From Paraphysomonas bandaiensis (Eukaryota; Chrysophyceae), in the NCBI GenBank assembly GCA_965644295.1, contig CBFFRP010000169.1:186001-250000 (forward strand): a stretch of DNA of 64,000 nucleotides, in the 5' to 3' direction. The notes beneath the pieces were generated by a model, which was given only the letters and a program-made list of their open reading frames with translations, was not told where the DNA came from and did not search any database. Every line of letters begins with the position of its first letter. The first letter of the stretch is position 1. Shown one piece after another: positions 33,972 to 44,848 of the stretch. Both the position numbers and the translations under genes were made by a program.

Positions 33972-36129
33972 ATGTTACAAGCCGCATATTTAGTCATACT
34001 CTCTTCACTGAGTCTCACCAGTGGCTTTTATCTGCCTGGTGTGGCCCCTCATAACTTTTACGCAGGGGAACCTGTGGAACTAAAGGTCAACAAGCTCAGG
34101 TATATATTTCAATACAAATAACTGATTCATTATTAAGTTTATATGTATGTATATGTATGTAGCTCTGTACGCACTCAACTGCCATATGATTACTACTCTC
34201 TTAAGTACTGTAAGCCCACTGAAGGTGTGCAATCAGAGTCAGAGAACTTAGGAGAGTTCTTACGAGGAGATCGTATAGAGAATTCTCCTTATAAGGTATT
34301 TATCGTTAATATGAGTAGGTTTTAGTGCTAATTAATATGCTCAGATTGAAATGCTCGAAGAAGAGTTTTGCAAAGTTGTGTGTCAGGTGTCTCTGTCGAA
34401 TGCTGATGTTGGCACTTTTAAGAAGACTATCAAGAATGCTTACCACAACAACTGGATTGTTGACAACCTTCCCGCCGCCTCTATACTTGATTCGGATCAT
34501 TTTATCACCACTCAATACGTTGGGTTCCCCGTAGGATATAAGGAGGCCAACACGTACTACCTATACAATCATGTCAACATTGTATTGGAATATTCTACGG
34601 TTGAAGAAGATGGACATCGCATTGTAGGGTTCTACGTCGAGCCACTTTCCATCAAGCATCGTTTTGTGGGTGGGAAACTTTGGGATGGCCGTGGAGAGCC
34701 ACCATCTCTTGCGGCATGTCGGGATGGCGAGCATCTAGAGTTCGATAGTAACCGAGACGCTCAGAGGGTCGAGTCTGGGGCTTTGGTTTACACTTACGAC
34801 GTTGAGTGGCGCGAGAGCTCTGTTCAGTGGGCGAGTCGTTGGGACGTGTATCTCTCACAGAACAATGCCGTATCGGACCGTGTTCATTGGTTTAGCATTG
34901 TCAACTCTGTGCTTATCGTAATGTTTTTGGCATTTATGGTAGCCATGATCCTTGTACGCACTCTTAACCGGGATATCAGCAAGTATAACAGAGTCATGAC
35001 GGATGAAGAGAAGGCTGACCAGGCAGAGGAGACTGGATGGAAGCTTGTACATGCTGACGTTTTCCGTCCCCCAACTCAATACCCAATGTTGTTCTGTATA
35101 TTTGCTGGTACTGGGATGCAGATGTTTGTATGTGCGCTATTTTTGATCGTCTTTGCTGCGGTGGGATTTTTGTCTCCTGCTAACCGCGGATCTCTAATGA
35201 TTGCTCTGCTACTAATTTTTGTGTTGCTGGGCTCCTTGGCTGGTTTTACGTCAGCACGGCTGTATAAGACTTTTAAAGGCAAGCAATGGCAACGTTGCAC
35301 CTTGTTGACTGCCACTCTATTCCCGGGCATCTGTTTCACTGTGTTTTTTATCCTTAATGCTGTTGTGTGGTCTTACGGATCAACCGGTGCAATCCCAGTT
35401 CTCTCTATGTTGGCTATTCTAACACTCTGGTTTGGCATTTCTGTCCCGCTTGTGTTCATTGGGGCATATTTCGGATACAAAAAGGATGCACTCACGTTCC
35501 CTGTGGTGACTTCTAATATCCCTCGCCAAATTCCTACACAACCGTGGTTCCTTGAGACTACTCTTACAACACTTCTGGGTGGTGTCTTGCCATTTGGTGC
35601 ATGCTTCGTGGAGATGTTCTTTATCATGTCATCTGTTTGGATGGATCAGTACTACTACGTGTTCGGTTTCCTGTTGCTGTCATTCATCATTCTTACTATC
35701 ACATGTGCAGAAGTCACTATTGTTCTCTGCTACTTCCAACTGTGTGCAGAGGATTACCGATGGTGGTGGCGGTCGATGATGACATCCGGGTCAACCGCGC
35801 TGTATGTATTTCTCTATGCCTGCTTCTATTTCTACAGGCTGGAGAGCAACATGACTGTCACCTACTTTCTGTACTTCGGATACATGGGTATCATTTCGCT
35901 GGGTACTTTTCTGATCACAGGTAAGATGTACTGGTGTATGCTATTAACTGCTACAAATTTCTGTTAAAATACGCTGCCCTGCATGCGCATACTGTAATGT
36001 TTGTGTAATGTCATAACCTTGTTCAATGAATTATGATTTATTGGCTGATATATATTTTTAGGTGCAATCGGATTCTTCGCAGCTCTTTACTTTACTTATA
36101 GTATCTACGGGTCCATCAAAGTTGACTAA
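33972..36129 (+). CDS. TM9SF (nonaspanin) family protein, four exons (634 aa)
   Basis: Exons: 33972-34099, 34163-34295, 34345-35920, 36062-36129; introns of 63, 49 and 141 nt; total divisible by three. Residues 1-18 form a signal peptide, then FYLPGVAPHNFYAGEPVELKV, the classic start of the mature lumenal domain, and TQLPYDYYSLKYC. After a ~220-residue lumenal domain come nine hydrophobic segments with RDISKYN after the first. The C terminus is YGSIKVD, matching the KxD/E Golgi-retention signal of the family. Nonaspanins act in Golgi/endosome sorting of membrane proteins. Length is typical (600-660). Confidence 0.95.
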
Positions 36130-36714
36130 ACTATCGATCACATCGTTTCAAGCCAGTTCCTGTGAATTGTGATGCAGGAACGTTAATTCGAGTTGTGTCT
36201 TGTAGCTATTTGATTAGAAACTGGTTTAGAATGTAGAGTGATCAATGATATCATTTCGGAGTTACATTGAGAGTTTAATTAAACTATTTCTTCCTGTCAG
36301 TTAAAAGCGAGTATTTTATCCTTTACTGAAGAAAGAAAATTGCAATATATAATTAAATATGTCATCTTAAGGCGGCCTCATTGCTACTTGATGCATACTT
36401 GATATTAAGTAATTGAACTTGAATATACAACACATTCTCAATTCATTAAAATTGTGATAACATCTCTCATCATTCAACGATATTCGCTAAGCCTATGTCA
36501 TCACAATCTTGAATAGCGACAAGGGAAGAAAGAGCAATCAGATCCAATTAAGTAACGTTGTGTGTGAGAGTATAAAAAGTATACCCCTTTTGGGGTATTC
36601 GTACATAAATTTCAGAGTTATTATCTGCTCCTAAAATCCATAAAAAATTATAATTAATATCAGCTCACATTCCAGCAATGCCACATTCATGTTTCACGTA
36701 ACATTAAAGTATAG
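36130..36714. other. Convergent intergenic region
   Basis: Between the 3' ends of TM9SF and the hydratase. It contains a short perfect hairpin, ATACCCC-TTTT-GGGGTAT near 36,580. Otherwise AT-rich, no gene seen. Confidence 0.45.
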
Positions 36715-37530
36715 CTAGGGACGGAGCTGAACTGTAACATCACATGTATCGTTATCATCCCCAGTCCAGTTAGTAAACCTGGCTGTTAGTCTATCTCTAG
36801 ATTTGACATTTCGAGATAGAGCTATGGCCCCTGTCATTACTACTTGGCCTTTATGTAACATCTTATTCCTTTCGTTAAGTGAATTCGCCAACCAGGCTAA
36901 GGCCTGCAATGGGTTACCCAACACATCAGACCCAAATCCCGATGATACTAGATCATCGTTAATTAAAATATCAGCCCTCAACTTAGAGAGTGTATCAAAA
37001 CCACCAAGTAGTTTGTCTCTGCTGCAACTCTGGGACCCAAGTATAACACAACCATTCATTGCAAAATCAGCCACAGTGCCAGGGGCGGGTAAGGGAGATG
37101 TTGTAATCCGTGCTGAAGCTAATTCAATCGCTGGAGTTATACACTCTATTCGTTTTAAAACATCTTCTGCAGTATATCCCTTTTTAATAGGAGGGAAACT
37201 ATCAGATAAAACAATTGCAATCTCCGCCTCAACGGCTTTAAATACAGGTCCCAAAGAGGACATAGACACATCACTGCCCTCATGTATTGACCGTTCAAAT
37301 AACGGACCATAAAACGGACCAAATCCAAGAGTTTTTTGAACTGCGCTACTTGTAGCTGCTATCTTCCATCCACAATGATCTCCCAGTAGACTCTTATCGC
37401 TGATAAGGATCATCTCATCGTGTGTTTTATATGCATCTGAGAGGGATAAGAGACCCTCTGGTAACTCCACTGGAATAGCAGAGGCTCTTGCATGAAGGAG
37501 GGATCTTGCTGCGGTGTGGAGGAGAGACAT
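36715..37530 (-). CDS. MhpD/FAH-family hydratase or decarboxylase (271 aa)
   Basis: Single exon. The start MSLLHTAARSLLHARAS (ATG at 37,530) gives 271 aa, close to bacterial 2-keto-4-pentenoate hydratase (about 270); an upstream in-frame ATG would add an unlikely hydrophobic leader. The Arg/Ala/Leu-rich N terminus could be a mitochondrial signal. Conserved: KAVEAEIAIVL (metal-binding Glu pair), PAIELASARI, GTVADFAMNGCVILG, SSGFGSDVLGNPLQALAWLA, and VVMTGAI near the end. The family hydrates 2-oxopent-4-enoates or decarboxylates 4-oxalocrotonate; which one applies is not decidable. No other pathway gene is nearby. Divergent from the U2AF-like gene. Confidence 0.8.
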   Translation of the reverse strand: MSLLHTAARSLLHARASAIPVELPEGLLSLSDAYKTHDEMILISDKSLLGDHCGWKIAATSSAVQKTLGFGPFYGPLFERSIHEGSDVSMSSLGPVFKAVEAEIAIVLSDSFPPIKKGYTAEDVLKRIECITPAIELASARITTSPLPAPGTVADFAMNGCVILGSQSCSRDKLLGGFDTLSKLRADILINDDLVSSGFGSDVLGNPLQALAWLANSLNERNKMLHKGQVVMTGAIALSRNVKSRDRLTARFTNWTGDDNDTCDVTVQLRP

Positions 37531-37969
37531 ATGGCGAGGTATACTTAATATGAGAAGGACTGTGATGGTTACTATCAGATCATGTACTGAGGAGCGAGTG
37601 CTGCACTGGTGTACTGGTGTACTGGTGTACATACTGGACAAAATAGAGAAGTACAGTATCGAGTACTGCGAAAGTACTGGGGTACAGCAGTCGAAGTGTA
37701 CTTGTGTGGTACAGAGCAGTACATGTACGGCAGTACCGAAGAGTATAGGAGTACAGAGCAGTGTATCTGCAGTACCAAGTAGTACAGAGCAGTACAGTGT
37801 ATAACAGTACTGTAGTACAGCAGCAGAACAGAGTAGCCGAGCACAGAATACAAGTAGCTTTACTTAAAGGATCTGAGGACACACTTCCCTGTACAATAAT
37901 GCACTTCACTCCTCCTTCACACAATATCCATCTCATCCTTCCCTGTAAGTATACGTGAATTATACTAAC
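37531..37969. promoter_or_regulatory. Divergent promoter region with AGTAC-rich repeats
   Basis: From ~37,590 to ~37,860 the sequence is packed with GTAC words: GTACTGGTGTACTGGTGTAC, then spaced AGCAGTACA, GAGTACTG and GAGCAGTACA units. The pattern is too irregular for a microsatellite and sits between two head-to-head starts. Confidence 0.5.
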
Positions 37970-39733
37970 ATGAGCAATCGATCAGATTCTGAAAATGAAA
38001 TCAATCGAAAAAAATACAAAAAAGAAAAGAAAGAAAGTCATTCAAAACATTCATATCAATCTTCTTTAAGGAGTGATAAGCGTCACAGGAGTAGTAGTCA
38101 TAGTAGTCGCCGTAGTCGTAGTAGTCGGAGTTATCATGAGAGAAGAGACGCATATAATTCAGAAGAAGATAGACGATATAGCAGCCAATCATATCGTCGC
38201 GATAGACATGGAAGTAGAAGAGATAGAAGTAATAGTCGTGAAAGAAGTCGAAGTCGAAGAGAACGAAGTCAAAAAGAACGAAGTCGAAGTGATCGAGATA
38301 GAAGTCGAAGTGATAATAGAGGCAATAGATCTGATAGTAGAGACAGGCGTATAGATGAATCACGTGCATCTAGATCCCCATCTCTCTCCACACCTACTAT
38401 TACTCACCATCAGCAACAACAGCAGCACTTAGCTATGACTTTAGCTGCATGTGGTGGGATAGGAGGACCCTCTACTCCAACTACACCCGCTGCTCTTGCC
38501 TCTATATACACGAGTACATTGGGCATAAATTCCTTATCACTCCCATATAGCATCATCACTGCACTTGAACCCAAAGAACTCAGAGAGTTATTCATTGGCA
38601 ATCTACCCCCTCAAACAACTGAACTAGTGCTCCAAGAGTTCCTTAATGCAGCTATGAGATACGTGGGATACGCTACTGGTCCAGAGGGTATGGATCCAGT
38701 TATCGCCACTAGAATGAATAATAAATATGCATTTATCGAGTGTCGAACTGCTGATGATGCTACCAAATTAATGTCATTGAATAATATCCCATTTATGGGA
38801 TGTTTTCTTAAGATTGGACGACCCTCGAAATATAACGGTCCTCCAACCTATGCGCTTACATGGCAGCAATTGATTGCATCAACAACCTCACAGAATGATT
38901 CATCTCATGCATCACAATCATTGTGTCAAACTGCTACATTGACCTCAGTTGATCCCACTACTAAAGTATATCGAGAGCTATTTGTGGGAAATACGTCTCC
39001 AGAAATGACTGAAAATGGAATTCAGGAGTTTCTTGGCGGTGCATTGGAACGTATGGGGTTAACGACTGGTCCTGGTAATCCGATTATACAGTGTCGCACT
39101 AGTCCACGCTTTGCCTTTATTGAGCTAAGAACTGTTGAAGAAACTGCGAATTGTATGAACTTAACAGGAATTCCATATATGGGGCAACCATTGAAGTTAT
39201 CCCGCCCTTCGAAATATGCGGGACCATCCATCGCTTTTTACGAGTGGGATGACCTACTCTCCCGGTGGATGACCGGCGAGCTCAAGATTCAAACTGCAGG
39301 GCCGCCATCACCAGTTATCCGACTCACCAATATGTGCTCAGAGGGTGAATTGCGTGATAGTACGGCTCAAGAGGAGGTCATATCTGACACGCGGGAAGAG
39401 TGCACCCAATATGGTACTGTTGAGTTGATAACACTGCACGCTGGCCACGTGTTTGTACGAATGTCGTCAGAAGATGCAGCTAAAGCAGCACTAGTGGCAC
39501 TGAAAGGAAGGACGTTTGATGGGCGCGTGGTAGACGTGAAATTTTTTCCTTTGGAAAAGTTTATCGTAGGGGATCTGTCAGATCCACCTTCCGTCGTGGT
39601 CACTTCAAACGGTGTCACTACAGTTGCTGCTGTTGTTGGAACAGTACCACGGCCTACAGCCGCCCAGTTATCAGTTGGTGGAGCATCAGCTCTTGGACAG
39701 TCAAGTCTGCAAAGTAGTTTTACTTTTACTTGA
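37970..39733 (+). CDS. U2AF65-like splicing factor with RS domain and three RRMs (587 aa)
   Basis: Single exon from ATG 37,970 (an upstream in-frame GTG is rejected). Residues ~5-130 are an Arg/Ser-rich domain with many RS/SR/DR dipeptides. RRM1 (~203-290) has ELFIGNLPP, a helix with EFLNAAMRYVG, KYAFIECRT and GRPSKY. RRM2 (~332-420) has ELFVGNTSP, EFLGGALERMG, RFAFIELRT and SRPSKY. The third (~447-530) is a UHM with RTFDGRVV, the R-x-F motif that binds tryptophan-containing ligands. U2AF65 binds the intron polypyrimidine tract and recruits U2 snRNP. Oddity: RRM2 resembles the RRM1 type of other U2AF65 proteins. Confidence 0.9.
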   Translation: MSNRSDSENEINRKKYKKEKKESHSKHSYQSSLRSDKRHRSSSHSSRRSRSSRSYHERRDAYNSEEDRRYSSQSYRRDRHGSRRDRSNSRERSRSRRERSQKERSRSDRDRSRSDNRGNRSDSRDRRIDESRASRSPSLSTPTITHHQQQQQHLAMTLAACGGIGGPSTPTTPAALASIYTSTLGINSLSLPYSIITALEPKELRELFIGNLPPQTTELVLQEFLNAAMRYVGYATGPEGMDPVIATRMNNKYAFIECRTADDATKLMSLNNIPFMGCFLKIGRPSKYNGPPTYALTWQQLIASTTSQNDSSHASQSLCQTATLTSVDPTTKVYRELFVGNTSPEMTENGIQEFLGGALERMGLTTGPGNPIIQCRTSPRFAFIELRTVEETANCMNLTGIPYMGQPLKLSRPSKYAGPSIAFYEWDDLLSRWMTGELKIQTAGPPSPVIRLTNMCSEGELRDSTAQEEVISDTREECTQYGTVELITLHAGHVFVRMSSEDAAKAALVALKGRTFDGRVVDVKFFPLEKFIVGDLSDPPSVVVTSNGVTTVAAVVGTVPRPTAAQLSVGGASALGQSSLQSSFTFT

Positions 39734-41727
39734 AATAGTTATCTGTAGTTGAATGATTATTTAGAGCAATTGTAATAAATGTGTGACTCAACCTGTAGTA
39801 GTTATTTGTGAGTAATAATTATTCCCTTGATCGCGTAAAAATTACTATAAACAACATAAACTCAAAGTAGCTTCAAGCTAGTATAATACAGAAATGTCGT
39901 TGAAACATTTCTACTGAATGTAGACCCTGGTGATGTCGGCTGTGCATACATTATAGTTTGATAGTTTATACTTGCCAAAGGGAAAAAAGGGTAAATAATA
40001 AACGACATATATTAAAATACGATTTCGATAATGCCATGTTAATATGCTAATCACCAGCTAGGACTGAATAATATTATCATTGCAGCAAAATAAACCAAAC
40101 CAAGGTAAGTACATGTATCAGGTATCAGTATATGTACTACTGCACTATATAAAAATATTCGTTGGTTGTTAGAACTTTGAAATTCTGTTCATAAAGATGG
40201 CGTTAAGATTGTACTACGTACTATCTCATCCATTAGCAGAGCAATCTATCACCAAACACCAAACATGGAATAGCACTGTACTAAATGTAAGTGAGTACAA
40301 TAGAATTCTTTTAGGTCGAATATTTTGAAGTAGGTTAAAATCTATATCAGCGCAATGATGTTTGCCCCATTCTGAGAGCGTACCCTAGTGAAGTGCTAGT
40401 GTTGACTATAAGCTAAGTAACGTATAGATTATTAATAAAAATCTCAGCGTATTATTCGTGTGTTGGCATCAAGAAAGCTCTAGCTAGATCTACACTATAC
40501 CTGCATAGCCTATATGAGATTACGAGAAACCCCGCGCATTCTAGGGGAGGGAGGGGGGCGGCCAATGTCATGCATGGTCACGAGAATCCCCGCGTAATCT
40601 TTGTTAGGTAATGATGGGAAGGTACACATGGTCCTAATAGAATCTGCGCGAATTACATATATAAAAGTCATGCATAATTATGAGAAATCCCGCGTAATCT
40701 CAGCAAAGGTTAACACAGGTGGGGGGAACAACAGAATCTGCGCGTGATCTATATGGTCAGCAAAGTTGGCACACGGGTGGGTGGGTAGTAGAATTTGTGC
40801 TATATCTTGGTGTTATAGGTATTATAGGTGGGGCACCAGCCAGCCTACATTATGGCCACGCCCTCGGAATGGGGCACTTTGTGTATCGGCACCAAGAAAA
40901 CTCTAGCTAGATCTACACTATACTTGCATAGCCTATATGAGATTACGAGAAACCCCGCGCATTCTAAGGGGGAGGGGGAGTGGGACAAGGTCGATCAGAT
41001 GCAATATAAGATATTAATGTCCAGAAATAAAAGAATATGTAATATATTGAACTTTTACTGTACTTTCTGCTTCAGCTCTCTTGACTCTTGTAGAAAAGGC
41101 TTTTACGATGTTATGAAACTCTGTTATTTACTTATAGTTTCGTTAATATAGTAAATAACGGTTGTCACTATGTCTACCGCTATTGGAGGTGGGGACATAT
41201 TTTAGATTATAAGTGCAGATCAGTTGTCAGTACTATTATCACTATGTAGATTGACAAACAAACTTCCACAGATAGACTTTTTCTATTTCTGATATACTGA
41301 TACTGACAAGACTGAAACAATACAGCATATTTTTGAAATAATTTAGACACTCCTTCGTGTATCAAACTGCCTGTATTCTTCCAAGGCAATGTTGCTAGGA
41401 ATAAACATAAGCTACACGTCGTAGTAAACAAGAAATAAAAATTATATAAACAGTCAATCGATCGTAAAATATTATAATCACTATTATTGATAATGTGTTG
41501 TTATAGATATTCCCATATTCTTTCGTAAACTACAAATACTACAAAAGGACAGTTAACTCGAAAAACTTAAAATGAAGATAACTGAATAGACTCGACTACT
41601 AGTAAATTATTAAACCAAATATGCTACATGCTATGGCATCGAATCATGTCAGTCAAACAAGATTAAGATACAGGAATCAAGTACATAGCACATACACCAA
41701 TCGTACTGTATCGTTCCGTATATACTC
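39734..41727. other. Long convergent intergenic region with GC-containing short repeats
   Basis: Two ~90-bp direct copies, 40,468-40,556 and ~40,890-40,978, share CTCTAGCTAGATCTACACTA and ATTACGAGAAACCCCGCGC followed by G-rich runs. Shorter variants of the core (CGAGAATCCCCGCGTAATCT and GAGAAATCCCGCGTAATCTC) lie between, near 40,578 and 40,680. A single related copy is at 24,535. No coding potential seen. Confidence 0.6.
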
Positions 41728-42348
41728 CTACATTCCTTCACCACGCTCATACGCATCAATCGCCTCCTGCAGAACAAGTTGTTAAGAATTCAAAATATAA
41801 ACTATATCAACACACTTTAAACTTGTCCTTAATGGTACCGGTTTCTGTCAAAAGATCATCCACAGCTGCTAAAAATACATTCTTGGGAGTACTTTTCTGA
41901 CTCATTGTCTGTACTCTTATGTGACAGTCGTTCACGAGAGGATGGGGCACTCTGTACCCTGCAAATCTAACTGAAGTATCTCGAAGTAGTTGACTACAGC
42001 AAACATCAGTATGAATCTAACGGTATGAATACATGAACCTACATGCGTATTAAGTTCCCCATAGTATGATCCTCCTTACCAAGAACAAACAGACCTGTCG
42101 ACGGGTCATACATACGAACACACAACCATACACACATACACACATCTACACACACTAACATGCCATCTATATACACATGTATATACATGTTAACGTATAC
42201 ACACACTCCTATACATCTATACACAGAGAGCCCAGCGGCCACAGGCATCACCTGCATTAGGCATCTTAGTGTCCGGAATAAACTGTAACTTCTGTCCCTC
42301 GTCCTCGTCGTCCCATCTCCATGATGTGAACCTCTCAGGAGCGTTCAT
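41728..42348 (-). CDS. RPB11: RNA polymerase II subunit RPB11 (POLR2J), four exons, 121 aa
   Basis: Exons on the minus strand: 42348-42252, 42094-42043, 41993-41816, 41766-41728; introns of 157, 49 and 49 nt, all GT-AG and in phase. The protein starts MNAPERF like RPB11 of other eukaryotes. Exon 2 gives FVLGKEDHTMGNLIR (family I-KEDHTLGNLLR). Exon 3 gives FAGYRVPHPL and HIRVQT, the heart of the alpha-like dimerisation fold. RPB11 pairs with RPB3 to nucleate Pol II assembly. Exon 2 has only 52 nt. Length is normal (human 117). Divergent from the phosphatase-RING gene. Confidence 0.95.
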
Positions 42349-42437
42349 ACTGATATGTATATACAGGTATAAATAGACGACGAGCTACACACTAATAACT
42401 ATATGACTATAACTATATACACATATATACATGACTG

Positions 42438-43037
42438 ATGTATGTATGTATGTATGTATGTATGTATGTATGTATGTATGTATGTATGTATGTATGTATG
42501 TATGTATGTATGTATGTATGTATGTATGTATGTATGTATGTATGTATGTATGTATGTAGGTATGTATGTATGTATGTATGTATGTATGTATGTATGTATG
42601 TATGTATGTATGTAGGTATGTATGTATGTATGTATGTATGTATGTATGTATGTATGTATGTATGTATGTATGTATGTATGTATGTATGTATGTATGTATG
42701 TATGTATGTATGTATGTAGGTAGGTAGGTATGTATGTATGTATGTATGTATGTAGGTATGTATGTATGTATGTATGTATGTATGTATGTATGTATGTATG
42801 TATGTATGTATGTATGTATGTATGTATGTATGTATGTATGTATGTATGTATGTATGTATGTATGTATGTATGTATGTATGTATGTATGTATGTATGTATG
42901 TATGTATGCATGTTATGTATGTATGTATGTATGTATGTATGTATGTATGTATGTATGTATGTATGTATGTATGTATGTATGTATGTATGTATGTATGTAT
43001 GTATGTATGTATGTATGTATGTATGTATGTATGTATG

Positions 43038-43068
<31 letters not shown>

Positions 43069-43210
43069 GTATGTATGTATGTATGTATGTATGTATGTAT
43101 GTATGTATGTATGTATGTATGTATGTATGTATGTATGTATGTATGTATGTATGTATGTATGTATGTATGTATGTATGTATGTATGTATGTGTATGTATGT
43201 ATGTATGTAC
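42438..43210 (+). repeat. TATG microsatellite, ~773 bp
   Basis: Nearly pure (TATG)n with rare variants: TAGG units near 42,558, 42,613, 42,717-42,729 and 42,753; a phase-breaking ATGCATGTTATG near 42,907; TAAG near 43,067; GTGTATG near 43,190. It fills most of the gap between RPB11 and the next gene, ending 74 bases before that gene's ATG. Long Met-Tyr-Val-Cys frames through it are artefacts. Confidence 0.97.
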
Positions 43211-43284
43211 GGAGGTGGGTAGGTATGTTATTGTTGATAGGTATATCTGTGCTGAAAGCAGGTCACGATCTAGTCCCACTCTAG

Positions 43285-44848
43285 ATGATTACCACGCCAC
43301 CCTCATCTCCTACGGTCTATCTTGTTCGTCATGGCGAAAGCGAGTCGAATGTTCATTTTAAGATAGCTGTGGAGTGTTTGTTGGGTCTCTGCTCCCCTCG
43401 CCTCTACTCGGCCTCAAGTTTCATCGCATTCATATCTGCAATATGGCACCTCACTGTAAGATATAATCCGGACTCTTGTCTTTCTGAACTGGGTCACAGG
43501 CAGGCGGCGTCTGTGAAGGAGTTCTTTGAGGAGTATCGCGATCTGCTGGGTGCAGATGTAGTGTACGCACATAGTGCACTACGGCGTGCTCAACAGACTG
43601 CCCGTACTGCCTGTGGAGATGAAGTCAAATATATAGTACTAGAATGTTTAAATGAGGCAAACCAGACGGAGCATATATTTCCTCATCTTCTCAGAGACCG
43701 TATAAAACGGCTTGAGACTTGGGTGGCAGGTTTGGATCGCAGTTCTGTGGTGGTTGCAGTGGGCCATGCGCAATACTTCAAGCATATGTTGGGGCGGGAT
43801 GACCACATGCAAAATTGCGATGTTTGGCGACTTAAACCAACTTTCAGCATGTCCGGTGATACCACCGTGGATTGGGGGACACCTGAGGTGATATTTCGCT
43901 CCCCGTTGGCGTATTCGCACCCCCTCAATCGACTCAAAGCATTGCTGTTTTCCACCCGACATGTCCCAGACAATACACCGCCCTCTGATATGGATGGCGC
44001 TGAGGATGAGCCAATGTGTAGAATATGCCAGGTATGAATTGTTAAGCATACAGCATTATTTTTCTGTATGTATCCAACTCTTGACTGATATGTGGTCCTA
44101 GATGACCCAATCAGAATCCCCAGAGTCTCGTCTGATTCGTCCCTGTCGTTGTACGGGATCGCTTTCATATGTTCACTTGAAATGTCTTAACGAGTGGCGT
44201 GCCACCTCATCTACGGCTTCATACCAGTGTTTCGTGTGCAAGTACTCTTACCGAATAGAACGCACAGCCTTAGCAGAATTTCTTATGAGCGAAACGGCAG
44301 CTAGAGCCATATCTGTAATCATTGTATTGGCGATGCTATGTCTGGCGGGAAGCGCATGTTTATTTATTGCAGTACCGGTATGGGGCCTTGATATTTGCCG
44401 TGAATTCTGCACGCTAGTTCACTGGCGGCTCTGGTGGCGTTCGTGCACATTCCAACGCCTGCCGTATAACTATACTCCTGTCCGATTACTTCGTGAGTAT
44501 ATGTACGTTGATATTGAACAGATACGAGAGCGTCTGCTATGTAACTATGGTACATTTTTGGTAATAGAAATAAGTATGTCGGGGTGTATAGTCATTGGTA
44601 CTGTGAGTATTATCCTATATATGATCAATGCAATGATAAAGTTTGTCCGCTCGAATGAGGCACGCGATGCTAGGGAACTTGCTTTGCTGACAGCTTGGGC
44701 TGCTAGCCTGACGCAGACACACATAGGCAGGCTGGGTATATGGGTAGGAATGGCAGTTGCATCCAGAGAGGTTTACTCAAATGTGATTGTCTATGGTCGA
44801 AAAATTGCCCAAGCTATAGGAGAAAATATTTTAGAGCCTAATCAGTAG
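43285..44848 (+). CDS. Histidine-phosphatase (PGAM) / RING-CH membrane fusion protein (497 aa)
   Basis: Exon 1 is 43285-44031, intron 44032-44101 (70 nt), exon 2 44102-44848. Residues ~10-170 are a phosphoglycerate-mutase-like domain: VRHGES with nucleophile H16, Arg pair 100-101 in SALRRAQQT, acidic residue near 120-124, and GH 160-161. Residues 245-295 form a RING-CH (C4HC3) finger: C245, C248, C264, C266, H274, C277, C292, C295; the intron falls right after C248-Q249. Two membrane segments follow (~315-341 and ~400-427), as in MARCH E3 ligases. The finger is rebuilt exactly by the splice, so the two halves are one gene. A phosphatase joined to a membrane E3 ligase is not an architecture I know. 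Confidence 0.85.

Noticed and set aside
36715-37641. Longer 308-codon start for the hydratase
   Set aside because: The extra N terminus is hydrophobic and outside family length; the ATG at 37,530 gives the usual ~270 aa.
37945-37974. A 30-nt intron with GTAAGT and TACTAAC just upstream of the U2AF-like start
   Set aside because: Splicing there would put the RS domain out of frame; the ATG at 37,970 gives a complete protein.
42399-43279. Six overlapping frames of up to 288 codons in the TATG tract
   Set aside because: Pure microsatellite translation; every phase is open.
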